Origin: Turnera subulata
Lineage: Eukaryota; Streptophyta; Magnoliopsida; Malpighiales; Passifloraceae
Direction of reading: 5' to 3'
NCBI GenBank assembly: GCA_028386065.3
Contig: JAKUCV010006805.1
Location: 52,950 to 116,949, forward strand
Length of the DNA: 64,000 bases
The notes under the pieces were generated by a model. The model did no database searches. It had not been told where the DNA came from and saw only the letters and a program-made list of their open reading frames with translations. The translations under genes and the position numbers were made by a program. Shown piece by piece: positions 1 to 9,977 of this stretch. Position 1 is the stretch's first letter. The number at the start of each line of letters is the position of its first letter.

Positions 1-677
1 TTGGGATGTTGATCCCGGATTTGAGATATGGGGATGTTGATCCCGGATTGTGGTGGGGCCTGGCATCCAGAATTAGTTAATAACCAGGTACGACCCTAGC
101 TTGTCCAGTGACGGGGCCCGGAAGATAAAATTGGTAATAAAAATTAATAAGTGTTCTTTGGGTCTTGGTTCAGTATTGATTATGATGTGCTTGACATGTT
201 TTAATAAGATTCCTCTATCGTGATGTTTGAGTTGGACTCCTTTATCGTGTGGTATGTGTTAGTTGTTATGGCAGTATTCTTGTGAAGTGTTTGTTTGTGC
301 TTGTTGTTGTGATGGTTGTGCTTGTTTTGAAAGTATTATGGTTGAATATATCACTGTTTATCTTTCGTCGGTGAGCGTTTCGGACTCACCCCTCGCCTGT
401 GGGGTTTCATCCCGTAGGATGAGTTGTTTGTTGTACAGGCTTGGTGCATTTCCCGACAGGCTGCGGCGTTATCCCTTGGACGGGCTTGGATCCATAGTTT
501 GCTTTTATGCATACAGTGTATATGTGAGTCTTTATAAGTCTTCCGCTGTGCATGTTTTCATTATTATTGGGCCATTGGGCCGTGTTGAGTTACTTTTGTT
601 GTTATTATTATGGGCTGGGTTGTCACAGTTCCGGCACGTGTTTACTGTGTACGGTAAATACGGGTCGGGGCGTCTCA
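1..677 (+). mobile_element. 3' part of left LTR of a Gypsy-type retrotransposon
   Basis: Bases 1-677 align without gaps to 4957-5633, differing at roughly eight positions that I can count by eye, so these are the two LTRs of one recently inserted element. The LTR ends in a CA dinucleotide at 677. The similarity stops exactly there, which defines the LTR/internal boundary. The 5' portion of this LTR lies outside the window. The 172-codon open frame starting at 263 belongs to the LTR, begins at TTG and resembles no protein I know, so I do not call it a gene. Confidence 0.88.
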
Positions 678-680
678 TTT

Positions 681-692
681 TGGTAGCGGAGC
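681..692 (+). other. Primer-binding-site-like sequence
   Basis: TGGTAGCGGAGC begins three bases after the left LTR. It resembles the common plant PBS TGGTATCAGAGC (initiator tRNA-Met 3' end) but differs in the middle. Its position just inside the LTR fits a minus-strand primer site. Whether it still primes, and with which tRNA, is not clear from sequence. Confidence 0.55.
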
Positions 693-1006
693 GGGCGTTA
701 GGTCTTGTTGGGCATTCTTTGTGTGTTTGTTGTCTTGTCTGCATAGTTCGCTCCAGTTGTTTATTATTTTACATCATTTAGTTAGTGCATTATGGATCCA
801 GACGAGGGACGCCAGCTGTCGCGGAACATACACATAAGAGGTAATGATGTCATAATGTGCGAAAATACAAGTATTATTAATATTGCTAATATTTTGATAG
901 AAAGGGAAATATTAATATATTGATTGCAAACAGAAAAAATACATTGATATTTTATAAATAGGGAAATAATACATTGATTTTTAATAATTTATAAAAAGAA
1001 ATACAT

Positions 1007-1690
1007 TTAACGGTTCGCAACGACGTTGACACGGAAGCTGTTTGCGTCACTGTTGACGTTGACCGTGACCCTGTCGCTCCAAGAGAACCACATGCCACCT
1101 CTATCGCGCTGGCCAGGAATCTCGAACCGGTTAGCTTGAGGGAATCGGAGTGGAATCAGACCGTGATCGTCTCGTGGTTGCCACTGTATCTCCGTCAGAA
1201 GAACCATGTTTGGCTTGTACTGGTTCTTCAAGTCCCTCAGGGTTCGCGAGAACTCCTGTGCACGCCTTGCAACTCCTCTGCAGTTCCACACCAGTAGCCG
1301 TACCTTTGGCCAAGTTGGAGGTAGCCGAGTCATTCTGGGTATGCTCTGGGCTGTCATTGCAAGCTGGTAGTAAGCGCCTTGCTCCACAGTCTGGCAAGTG
1401 GACTCCAGGTTGAACTCTTGAAGCCTATCCGAGATGAAGAACATCACGGAGTTTGCTGAGCCGTAGTATGAAGTCCGCAGTGTCCCATGGTCTTCTAGGA
1501 AGAACACCTCTTCCATGGGAGTGACGAAGAACCGTGACGAGTAGAGCTCGTCGACAAAGACCAGTCGTGGCATTCTGCCGAGCTCGTTTGGAAGCTCCTC
1601 TGCACGTTCGTTGACCATGCTGTAGGCCAGACGATTCCTTCTGCCAAGATTGGCACCTTCGACGAAGAAGACGGATGAGGGAGCAGGCAT
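1007..1690 (-). CDS. Antisense ORF of the retroelement with an endonuclease/exonuclease/phosphatase-like segment
   Basis: The 227-residue frame starts at ATG (1690) and is antisense to the LTR element. Residues about 128-215 resemble the start of the APE-like endonuclease domain of plant LINEs: a hydrophobic strand followed by VWNCRG near residue 134, then a helix and a strand with NMVLLTE near residue 160, where the Glu would be the metal ligand. The later catalytic His and Asp of a full EEP domain are absent because the protein ends soon after, so nuclease activity is unlikely. The first 125 residues match no domain I know. A TATAAAAG motif lies about 108 bases upstream on the same strand. 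It could be a captured gene fragment or a family-specific accessory ORF. Confidence 0.6.
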   Translation of the reverse strand: MPAPSSVFFVEGANLGRRNRLAYSMVNERAEELPNELGRMPRLVFVDELYSSRFFVTPMEEVFFLEDHGTLRTSYYGSANSVMFFISDRLQEFNLESTCQTVEQGAYYQLAMTAQSIPRMTRLPPTWPKVRLLVWNCRGVARRAQEFSRTLRDLKNQYKPNMVLLTEIQWQPRDDHGLIPLRFPQANRFEIPGQRDRGGMWFSWSDRVTVNVNSDANSFRVNVVANR

Positions 1691-1796
1691 GTTGTTTGAC
1701 GTGTAGTGTTTTGCTTTTCGGAATTTTGTGGTTTTGTATGCTTGAGCGTTTGTTTGCTTTTAAAATGCTTTTGGTGATTTACACCTCACCGCTCCT

Positions 1797-1806
1797 TCTT
1801 TTATAC
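1797..1806 (-). promoter_or_regulatory. TATA box for antisense ORF at 1007-1690
   Basis: On the minus strand GTGTATAAAAGAAG includes a consensus plant TATA box. It sits about 110 bases before the ATG at 1690, leaving room for a transcription start near 1770 and a 5' leader of about 80 bases. This is motif evidence only. Confidence 0.4.
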
Positions 1807-2617
1807 ACTTATGGGGAGCGTGATTACCGTTTTTTATTTTCAAGATCTTGCCTTTTGAATTTTACCGTTGCTTTATTTAATGCTTTGTTACTTTACGCGT
1901 TTTCGGGCTACTAAGCCAGTGTTTCACAGCTCTTTTCTGACTCACAATTTCTTACGCCCTGGCTACCTTGGCGTTTCTTTTGATGGTGTCATTATTTTTC
2001 TTACACCTTTTATCACAAGCATCCGTGACCGTTGAGGCTAGACGGATGGGGCCGTATCTCGAGTAGAGCGCATGTGCGACAAGCTCACAGCTGTTCGGAC
2101 ATCGTGGAGAGATACGAGCCTTGACAGACGTTTTGGCTTATGCGGAAAAATGTGAACAAGTGGGTATCATTTCTTTCGAGGGACACAGGACGATCCCGTG
2201 AACATCGCCTTGTCAGTTAACGGATGTCTTCTTCACGAGGTTAACCGACGTCACCGTTAACTGTACGTGTCACGTTTCTTAGGATTGAGAATGGACACGA
2301 TCGAACTAGAGCACCGAGCATGAAAACATATCTTGTTTTAATTTCTTTTCGTTTTGATTTTGGTTAAACGAGTTTGTTTTGTTTTGTTTTTTTAATTTCT
2401 TTATGTTGGTTATAATTCGTTTTATCGGTCCAGTTTGTAACATCATTATGTTCGATTTTATTCATGACGGTTTTGTTATGTTTTTAAATATTTTGTTTCT
2501 TTTCGGTTAAATATGAATTTCCATATCTTAAAAAAAAATTTATAATCTAAGAGATTTGATTTCAAAAGGAAACTTATTTTATTAATTCATAACAGTTTAC
2601 ATCGAAGAAGAAGTACT

Positions 2618-2995
2618 CTACTGAGTTACTTGCTTCTCTAAGTCTTTTACAAGCTGTTGAACGTTCCTTAAGTGCGGGAAGAGCTCCGCACACGCCAGTT
2701 CAATTTGTGCCACCGCCGAGCTGATCTTCCTCAGGGAGATGTTCAGCTGCGTCAACTTCTGTTGCGGTGTGCTGCTTTCAGCTACCGCCTTGCCCTTCTT
2801 GTCCTCAGCTTTGTTGCCGGCACGCTTCTTCCGTCGCTTTGGGGAGACCACCATGTGCTCCTCCAGACCGATGATGTTGGTCTTGAACCGCTTCTTCGGA
2901 GGCTCTTCATCGGAGCTTGTCGGGAAAGCTGTGCCGCCGATGTAGCTGTTGTTCTCAGAGTCTGAAGTCGTTCGAGAACGAAGTGGAGAGTCCAT
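2618..2995 (-). CDS. Antisense ORF of the retroelement, small basic coiled-coil-like protein
   Basis: This 125-residue frame starts at ATG 2995, antisense to the element. I do not recognise a family. The N-terminal third is rich in Ser and acidic residues. Two basic clusters, PPKKRFKTN (about residue 33) and PKRRKKRAGNK (about residue 52), look like nuclear-localisation signals. The C-terminal 50 residues have regularly spaced Leu/Ile/Val and end in a helix-like stretch with a Lys/Asp/Glu pattern, suggesting a short coiled coil. A minus-strand TATAAATA lies just upstream at 3030-3037. The combination suggests a nuclear accessory protein of the retroelement, but function is unknown. Confidence 0.55.
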   Translation of the reverse strand: MDSPLRSRTTSDSENNSYIGGTAFPTSSDEEPPKKRFKTNIIGLEEHMVVSPKRRKKRAGNKAEDKKGKAVAESSTPQQKLTQLNISLRKISSAVAQIELACAELFPHLRNVQQLVKDLEKQVTQ

Positions 2996-3029
2996 GGCTG
3001 AGAGTGAATGTCTCAGTTGTGAGGTTTGG

Positions 3030-3037
3030 TATTTATA
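3030..3037 (-). promoter_or_regulatory. TATA box for antisense ORF at 2618-2995
   Basis: TATAAATA on the minus strand ends 35 bases before the ATG at 2995. With the usual spacing, transcription would start within about ten bases of the ATG, giving an unusually short leader. Motif and spacing are the only evidence. Confidence 0.45.
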
Positions 3038-3182
3038 AGCGGAAGAGATGTCGCTTAAGTGTATAAGCGGTATCTCATATTGAGTCTGGACACCTGGCAG
3101 AGTGTGCTAGAAGCTTATCATGGTAGGACCCACGGAAAGGACGGAATTTCGGAGACGAAATTCTTTTTTAAGGTGGGTAGAC

Positions 3183-5633
3183 TGTAACAGCCCGGGTAAA
3201 ATTTGGATTTTTACCGGGACTGTAAAAGTCGTTATACAGTGATTTACCGAACAAATTAACCTTGGGTAATTAATTCACGGTAAAACGGGAGTCGTTTTTC
3301 GAAACCGAGAGTTTTCCCGCGCTCGGGAGCATCTTCCTAACTAACCGAGCCTCGGTTTTCGATTCCGAGACTTGGACAACACTTAGGAGAATTAGTCAGA
3401 TTTTCTGAGCCCAAGTTGTATTTTCGGACACGGGACGGAATTTGAGGGATCGATAGTTCGACGACACTTGAGACACAATTCTCTCTCCCGTTTCTTTTCT
3501 TTTCCCATCCTTCTTTTCTTTTTCCTCTTTTTCCTTTCTTTTCTTTTTCTTCACTTTTCTTCCCACTTTTTCCCCACTCACCGGCCACCCATCTCCTTTC
3601 TATTCTTTTCCTTATCTTCTATTCTTTTATTTTTTTATTTATTTATTTTTTCTTCTTCTTATCCTTTTTCCTTTCCAGCTTCTCCCCCACTCACCCACCA
3701 CTCACCCGACCACCACCCACAATTTCCTCCACCATTCACTTTTTTTTATTTTTTTCTATCTTTCCTCTCCACTTTCTTTTTCTTTTTCCATTTTACCTGC
3801 AGCCAGCCCCACCCCCCAATTTTCTCTTCTACTTCTTCCTCCTTCCCCTCCTATTTCTCCACAGTTTCTTTCTCTCTTACTACCTGGATTTCTGTGAGTT
3901 GAACTAATTGATTTTGATGGCTATGGGGGTGGACGATGGTGTCCCGTTGACTGTCGAATGTGGTTGAAGGCGTTTCCGAGTGAGGCTTTGGCTGTGGATG
4001 GAGGTTGGACGATGGTGGATTACGGTGATGTGGTTGACGATGAGATTCAGTAGGCAGAGGGGTTGCTTTCTCGGGTGATGGATACGTTGTTGATGGACGG
4101 CCTGTTGGAATTCTGGGGAGTTTCGCTGCTGTGAACAGTGCCTTGGCCGGAATCCGGCGGGTTTTCGGCGAGCCTCGGGAATTTTCCGGCGAGCCCGGAA
4201 CCCGACCTTTGGGTAATTCCTTGGACTCATATTACACCTTGGCACGGGTTTGGGCTCGGTGCACAAATGGGCTCGGAAACGGGCCGACGTGCGGAGGCCC
4301 ATGTTACCGTGACACATACGCATTTAAGTGATTATTGTATTCCTATATGTACACATAGGGTATCGGGATTTGACCGGATGGCAGTTTCAGAGACATACCA
4401 GGTGAGGATGGATAAACCCTGATATGTGCCCGTAATGCTGTGTGTGTAGTTTTTGTGGTTTGTGTGTTTTTGTTGTTTGTTTAACCTGCTGGAATGATTG
4501 TTGACTGATACATGATTGCTATGGTATTGTTGATGCTGTTGTAGAAACGTGTTAGTCCTGTGTATGATGTGTTGGAAATATTGTTGAACAGTTTTGATAT
4601 TGTTGAATTGTTTGATGTGAAAGTTTGGTGATATGAAATTGATGTCTGGTAGAAATATCATGTGATGATTAAAAGTTAAGTAATTACCAGATTGTGATAT
4701 TGGTTCTTGGATGATGTTGGATTATTGATTGTGGATAATTGGGAAAAGGATAATGGAAATTGGAATGAGAATTGGAATTGAATTGAGATGATATAATTGT
4801 CACTTGGAAAGTAGTGGTACGACTAGATGGTTAGAGACCAGTTCTGTGGTGCCTTGCCAGAGGGTTTGTTGGTTGGGGTGTTGACCCCGGATTTGTGATA
4901 TTGGGATGTTGATCCCGGATTTGTGATATTGGGATGTTGATCCCGGATTTGAGATATTGGGATGTTGATCCCGGATTTGAGATATGGGGATGTTGATCCC
5001 GGATTGTGGTGGGGCCTGGCATCCAGAATTAGTTAATAACCAGGTACGACCCTAGCTTGTCCAGTGACGGGGCCCGGAAGATAAAATTGGTAATAAAAAT
5101 TAATAAGTGTTCTTTGGGTCTTGGTTCAGTATTGATTATGATGTGCTTGACATGTTTTAATAAGATTCCTCTATCGTAATGTTTGAGTTGGACTCCTTTA
5201 TCGTGTGGTATGTGTTAGTTGTTATGGCAGTATTCTTGTGAAGTGTTTGTTTGTGCTTGTTGTTGTGATGGTTTTGCTTGTTTCGAAAGTATTATGGTTG
5301 AATATATCACTGTTTATCTTTCGTCGGTGAGCGTTTCGGACTCACCCCTCGCCTGCGGGGTTTCATCCCGTAGGATGAGTTGTTTGTTGTACAGGCTTGG
5401 TGCATTTCCCGACAGGCTGCGGTGTTATCCCTTGGACGGGCTTGGATCCATAGTTTGCATTTATGCATACAGTGTATATGTAAGTCTTTATAAGTCTTCC
5501 GTTGTGCATGTTTTCATTATTATTGGGCCATTGGGCCGTGTTGAGTTACTTTTGTTGTTATTATTATGGGCTGGGTTGTCACAGTTCCGGCACGTGTTTA
5601 CTGTGTACGGTAAATACGGGTCGGGGCGTCTCA
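3183..5633 (+). mobile_element. Right LTR of the Gypsy-type element (2451 bp)
   Basis: The LTR starts TGTAACAGCCC directly after the polypurine tract and ends GGCGTCTCA at 5633, giving the standard TG...CA borders. It contains a long C/T-rich tract at about 3474-3860, a 29-30-bp tandem repeat at about 4872-5005, and the segment shared with the left LTR. Its last 677 bases are nearly identical to bases 1-677, so insertion was recent. Open frames inside it are not protein-like. Confidence 0.85.
4872..5005 (+). repeat. 29-30-bp tandem repeat inside the LTR
   Basis: About five units built around GGGATGTTGATCCCGGATTT, separated by GTGATATT or GAGATATT, stand in a row. Each unit contains the palindrome-like core GTTGATCCCGG. 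The same repeat is cut by the left window edge in the left LTR. Confidence 0.85.
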
Positions 5634-5859
5634 ATACGAGGTTAATCCCGATTTTTCTCGACATTCCTGGACCCGAAAAATTCCAACTTTGGTCCGGTAA
5701 TTCCGCAGAAAAAATCCCGAGAGTGAGACAGTGCTCGGTTTCGGAATTCGAAGCGTAAATTACCGTTAATTAATTATTCAAGATTAATTCTGATTGTAAA
5801 TACGGTAAAATTAAATTTTTACAGTCAGTAAAAACATGAAAATTACCCGGGCTGTTACA
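5634..5859 (-). mobile_element. Inverted relic of a related Gypsy LTR 5' end
   Basis: Read on the minus strand from 5859, this begins TGTAACAGCCCGGGTAA, identical over 17 bases to the start of the right LTR. Weaker similarity continues for roughly 170 bases (shared GTTTTTACnG, GACTGTAAAA, TAATTAATTnACGGTAA, CGAAACCGAG). It is therefore the head of an older relative in opposite orientation, broken where the younger element ends. Confidence 0.6.
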
Positions 5860-6772
5860 CAATCACAGTTATAAAAGAAATAAAAAAAAACACTCTTAAT
5901 TGATGGAAGCACTGAAGAAAACACTCTTAATTGAGGGATTTTTTTTTCTACGTTCAAAAAAAAATTGAGGGATTTTTCTCTTTATTTGTTTGTAATGTAC
6001 ATTTTATAGATTTCCATTTGATGCATAAATTGTGTATTTTGGTATATCAAATCTATATTGTGTTATATATTTTTTTTGGAATATGAATTATAATAGTATT
6101 TGAAAAAAACTAATGGTATATAATTTTGCTCTTTTAAAAGATTAGATAAGATGGCGTTGATTAAAACATGGTCTTTGATGATAAAGACAATTTAATCTAG
6201 TCCTGTAAGAAGTTAGATTTGGGCTCTGCACTAAAAAGAGCGGGTTAATAGCTTTTCTAGTCTTTGTACTCTTCTTCATCCCATTAAACCGGCCGTGGGT
6301 TCAAATCACAAATCTCTCATGTTTAAGTAATTTTGGGTCAATTAATTATATTTCGCCCAATCAAAACCTACATATATAGTAATAAAATTGATGTTCTGTG
6401 ACGTGGCAGCCCGGAAGTATCACATGATGAACCCTAAATTTAAGGATTCCATATACTCAAAGTAATTTTGGTTTTACACAAAGTTGTTAAATTTAGACCG
6501 GAGGTCACTGGGTTACAGATTTTTTTTTGTTAAACAGTTGTCAAATTTAATTACTGGAAAATTATAAAGAATGTCCTGACCCAGAAAACTTCACGGTTAC
6601 TCGGATTCAACCGGCCAAGCCTGTCTGAGTTAACAAACTTGGTTTTTGAACTTTTTGAAGGAGGGAAAAAAAAAAAAGAAACGACGTAGATGGGAACCCT
6701 AAATGATCTATCACTATATATTTCGACAAAATCAGAACTCTAACCCTAATTGAAGCCAAAAAGAAAACAACC
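5860..6772. other. Intergenic; dispersed AT-rich repeat copy
   Basis: No gene seen. Bases 5950-6080 match a repeat also found at about 19300-19415, 22200-22275 and 38120-38215 (shared CTTTATTTGTTTGTAG, ACACTTTATAGATTTC and ATCTATATTGTGTTATATAT). The remainder is AT-rich single-copy-looking sequence. Confidence 0.5.
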
Positions 6773-7445
6773 ATGGAAGGAGGAGGAGGAGTGGACAGAT
6801 TGAGCGAGTTACTGAATGATCTTCTCATCCGAATCCTTACCTTGCTTGGTAGAGAATCCCTCTTCAAGAATTTCTCCCTCTCCAAGCGATAACGTTCGTC
6901 CTGTATTTACTCAAGTCATCTTGGAAGTTGACTTTCATAAGGATAGCGGTGATGATACTAATTACCTGTCTTCTCTCATCCGCCACTTTATCACCACAAA
7001 CCGGCTCGCGATCAAGATTGACAGAATCCATGTGCACCAAGCGAGGGGGAGCATCACCGCCGAGTAGCAATGGCCGCGTTGATTGCCTTGACTTGCACGT
7101 CCGTAACGGAATACAGACTATCCCTGGCACAAGTGAACATTGCCCTTCCTAGAATAACTGCCGTTTCTTGAAGGCCTTAACCCTCAGGAATTTTGAGGTG
7201 CCATTAATTAAGAACCGTAGATCTCCTTTCCCTATCGGTTCAGTCAAGACTCGGGTCCTCAAGGTCTGTTTGATAGATTATGATACTTTTCTTTTCATTT
7301 TCGAGTACTAGGAGGAGTTGAGCATCATTGGTTGTCGATTCTCGATAGCGAGCCATCCTGATGTTTGTTTGGAAATAAGATTGCTAAGCTAACTATGGAA
7401 TCCAACAAGTTCAAAATTATGCAAGGATGCTTCATTAGACCCACT
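6773..7445 (+). pseudogene. F-box/LRR protein pseudogene
   Basis: ATG at 6773 opens a 39-codon frame: a poly-Gly start, then DRLSELLNDLLIRILTLL and an SLSKR motif, the typical beginning of plant F-box/FBD/LRR proteins (normally DRxSxLPDxLLxxILSxL...SVLSKRW). TAA at 6890-6892 interrupts it just before the Arg-Trp. LRR-like pieces follow in other frames: VDFHKDSGDDTNYLSSLI near 6930, EELSIIGCRFS near 7310, and AKLTMESNK near 7390. The last also occurs in the relic at 37.2-38.0 kb. An intact member would be an SCF ubiquitin-ligase substrate adaptor. This copy has stops and frameshifts throughout. Confidence 0.65.
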
Positions 7446-8751
7446 AGACAGAGTATTAAAAAGAAAAACCCTTACTTGGTTACTCCCTTACCACTAGAGT
7501 ATTAAAAAAAAAAACAAAAAAACTTATTTATATAGATGTTTGGATTTTTATACATAAAAAAAAAAATTGACAATTTTTCTTTCACCTATTTTTTTCTAAA
7601 AAAAAGGACGTTAACGTTTAAGATTCATAAGAGAATCAGCAAAATCAATTATGGTAAGTTAATAAAAGTAATATAAAATTGATTCTTTGAAAATAAAGTT
7701 AAAAATTAAATAAGTAATCTCTAGATTAAAAGAAATTGATTTTTGTGGTATAATTTTAAATTGATCATATATAATTTAAAGGAAAACGAGGACACATGTG
7801 ACGAAAGCCATTGGATCAAAGAGTAAATCTGGCGCCACCGATCACATGTGACCTTATTGCACCTAATTCCCATAGGAAAACAGTAAATCAACCTCCATAG
7901 AGAAATCTTTGAAGCCGAGGCAAACCTGAATTGCAGCTCCTGGAAAATTCCTGAACAAGTGATTACTTACTTAATTGCTCAGTAGCGGCTCTCCATCTAC
8001 AACTTCAATTACAGCCGAGTGCATGCCGAAGGTATAATACATGAATTAAGAAGTATCAAATATGTAGTGTTTAAGTTAGGGTATGCCATGCCCTATCTTT
8101 CAAGCAATTGGGTACTCAGTTGTTTGTATATATGTTTGAACTGAATAAATTCGCTCGATTAGTACCCAAAAAAAACTATGCAGAGCTGACATTTGATTTT
8201 TGTTTTAAAAAATTGTTATTATGAAACTCATATGCTCTAGTGGTGGTCATGAGTTTCGTCCTGCTATTGTTAACTTTTTCATTTTTTTTGTTGTGGGAAT
8301 CTTGTCATAGTCTTAGTATCTTTCCTTGATATATGTATGTTTAAAAAATCAGTAAGTTTTTTAATCCTGTTGTTGAATTTAGGGTGTGGTGTGGTCCATT
8401 GTACTAGCGATTATCTAAGATACCGGGTATTACAATATGTATAATTAAGGTCAATCAAAAAGTCCTGTTCACGCATCTAGGTGGAAGATCGCATTCTTGT
8501 AACTAATCAAGCAGCTAGATTTTTGTATTCTTCAAATAGCTTTGCCGGATTCAATCATCAGGTATGAAAGCACCTTTTTCAAAACAAATGGAAAACGAAA
8601 ACTAGATAAATAAATAAAACTATAAGACAAGTTGATTCTTATAGATAGGTTGACCAGCTCGCCTTAATTAGGTGTTATTTTTGAGAAATGACGCATGATG
8701 ACGCATGTTAATGTTAAATGTTTTCGCCAGCAAGACATGTCCAGCATATAT
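7446..8751. other. Intergenic, no gene seen
   Basis: AT-rich sequence with homopolymer runs. About 7565-7615 contains a partial copy of the repeat that starts TTGACAATTTT and is also present at 19.25 and 22.16 kb. From about 8640 the sequence is paralogous to the region after 38,975 (shared TTGACCAGCTCGCCTTA), marking the start of the duplicated DC1 upstream region. Confidence 0.45.
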
Positions 8752-9544
8752 AGGACAACTATGAAGCACGGGTACTTCACTTGGGTGCCGTTTCCCGTAC
8801 CTGGTACGTATCTGGTACGGGTACGCGTGAAAAACGGCAAAAAAACGTCTCTGGGAGTCCCAGAAACGCGAAAACAGGGGAGGTACGTGAGGGGTACGGG
8901 TGGGTACGTGAGGGGTACGCTCGAGGTACGGGGAGGTACGCTCGAGGTACGGGAGGTACTGTCCAGCAGCTTAAATTAGAAAAAAAAACCCTCACTCACA
9001 ACTTATCTTATCTCTACGAACCTCACTTCTCCTCTCTCACTTCTCTCACTTCTCACCGGCGACGGCTCTCCCTCTCTCACAGTCACAGTGACCGGCACCG
9101 TCCTCAGTCCTCACCTTCTCACCGGCGACGCGACGTCGCGACCAGCCCCTGCATCCCCTTTCCTTCGCGCGAGGACCCGACAAGCCACCACCACAGCCGC
9201 GGCCGCCACGGGTCTCGCCCCACGTCCCCACCGCCGCCTCGCTCTGCCTGCAGCCGCCTTCGTCCTCCTCGCGCCGCGCCAGCGACTTCTCTCAGGTAAG
9301 CTCTGATTGTTTTGTTGATTTTTGGGTTTTTGGATATGTTATGTGAAAGTTTTGTTGGTTTTGTTGTGGTAGATTTGTAAAAAGCGATGGCTTCTGGTGA
9401 AGGGAGTAGTAGTGGTGCTAGTGTTTTTTTGCCGTTTTTTTGCCGTACCCGTTTTTGGGATTTTTGGAAATTGCCGTTTTCCGTACCCGTACCCGTACCC
9501 GTTTGAGTACCCGTACCCGTTTGGGTGCTACTTAGTAGGACAAC
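8752..9544 (+). mobile_element. Internally deleted hAT element with 8-bp target duplication
   Basis: A perfect 8-bp duplication AGGACAAC flanks 8760-9536 (777 bp). The ends are loosely inverted, sharing AGCAC and GGGTAC blocks, and both subtermini are packed with GGTACG/CGTACC repeats as in plant hAT elements. Inside is what looks like the beginning of a transposase gene: a GC- and CT-rich leader at 9000-9295, an intron with donor AGGTAAGC at about 9296 and acceptor GGTAG near 9372, then ATG at 9387 followed by ASGEGSSSGAS. Ser/Gly-rich starts are common in hAT transposases. The frame runs straight into the 3' terminal repeats and stops, so the whole transposase is deleted. It is non-autonomous. 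Confidence 0.72.
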
Positions 9545-9977
9545 ACCATACCAGTAGGAACCTGGGAGAAGAAGACTTCATTATCTGAACTTAAGGATGC
9601 ATAAATGAAGAAAGTCATAATATATACAACTAGAACAAGCGTGCACACACTAGCTAATATCTAAACATGCATGTATCTTTTGTATTGTCCTTATGGGTGG
9701 GTGACTAATGTTTCATTGTATTTTTTTTTTTGGTTCTGGATCTGGGTTGGATCATCCTTTGTCGGTCAACTAATTGCACATGTACAAGTAGTTCCAATTT
9801 GTATTAATACTACTCAGGCCTCAGCTATGCATGTATACTCCTTGTAAGACAAAAAATAAACACAAAACCTCTTTAAGGCTTCCATCTTGAGTAATTAGGC
9901 TTTAATTTCATAACCCCAACTACTCTCCTGTTGGAATAAAAAAAAAAAAAAAACTACTCTCCTATAGCTAGGCCAAG
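9545..9977 (+). promoter_or_regulatory. Upstream region of the DC1 gene, duplicated at 39.1-40.5 kb
   Basis: No ORF. Blocks here recur in the same order at 39,090-40,557: GAAGACTTCA near 9570, AAGCGTGCACACACTAGCTA near 9640, TGGGTGACTAAT near 9700, TAAGACAAAAAATAAACA near 9846, CTTCCATCTTGAGTAATTAGGC near 9880, ACTCTCCT and the start-codon context AAGATGGGTAC. Conservation of this stretch in a second place, without the coding region, marks it as the promoter and leader of a DC1 gene. Confidence 0.6.

Larger units (their letters stand above)
678..3182 (+). mobile_element. Internal region of non-autonomous LTR element lacking gag-pol
   Basis: Only about 2.5 kb separates the two LTRs, and no gag, protease, reverse transcriptase, RNase H or integrase reading frame is visible on the sense strand. 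The 3' end carries the usual Gypsy-type lead-in to the LTR: a GACGAAATTC-containing block at about 3141-3162, then a purine-rich AAGGTGGGTAGAC at 3170-3182 that serves as polypurine tract. Long LTRs around a coding-poor core match the LARD type of non-autonomous Gypsy derivative. Two antisense ORFs (1007-1690 and 2618-2995) occupy part of it, and the rest (about 1700-2600) is AT-rich with no other signal I recognise. Confidence 0.8.

Noticed and set aside
263..781. Long open frame in the left LTR, repeated at 5219-5758
   Set aside because: It begins at TTG, lies wholly in LTR sequence, runs into different sequence at the two ends and resembles no protein.
3468..3902. Phe/Ser/Pro-rich 144-codon frame in the LTR
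   Set aside because: Caused by a C/T-rich tract; low-complexity with no protein features.
3183..5859. A 2.68-kb DNA transposon with 17-bp inverted ends
   Set aside because: The left LTR copy stops at the equivalent of 5633 and is followed by a PBS-like sequence, so 5633 is the LTR end and the inverted match is an adjacent relic.
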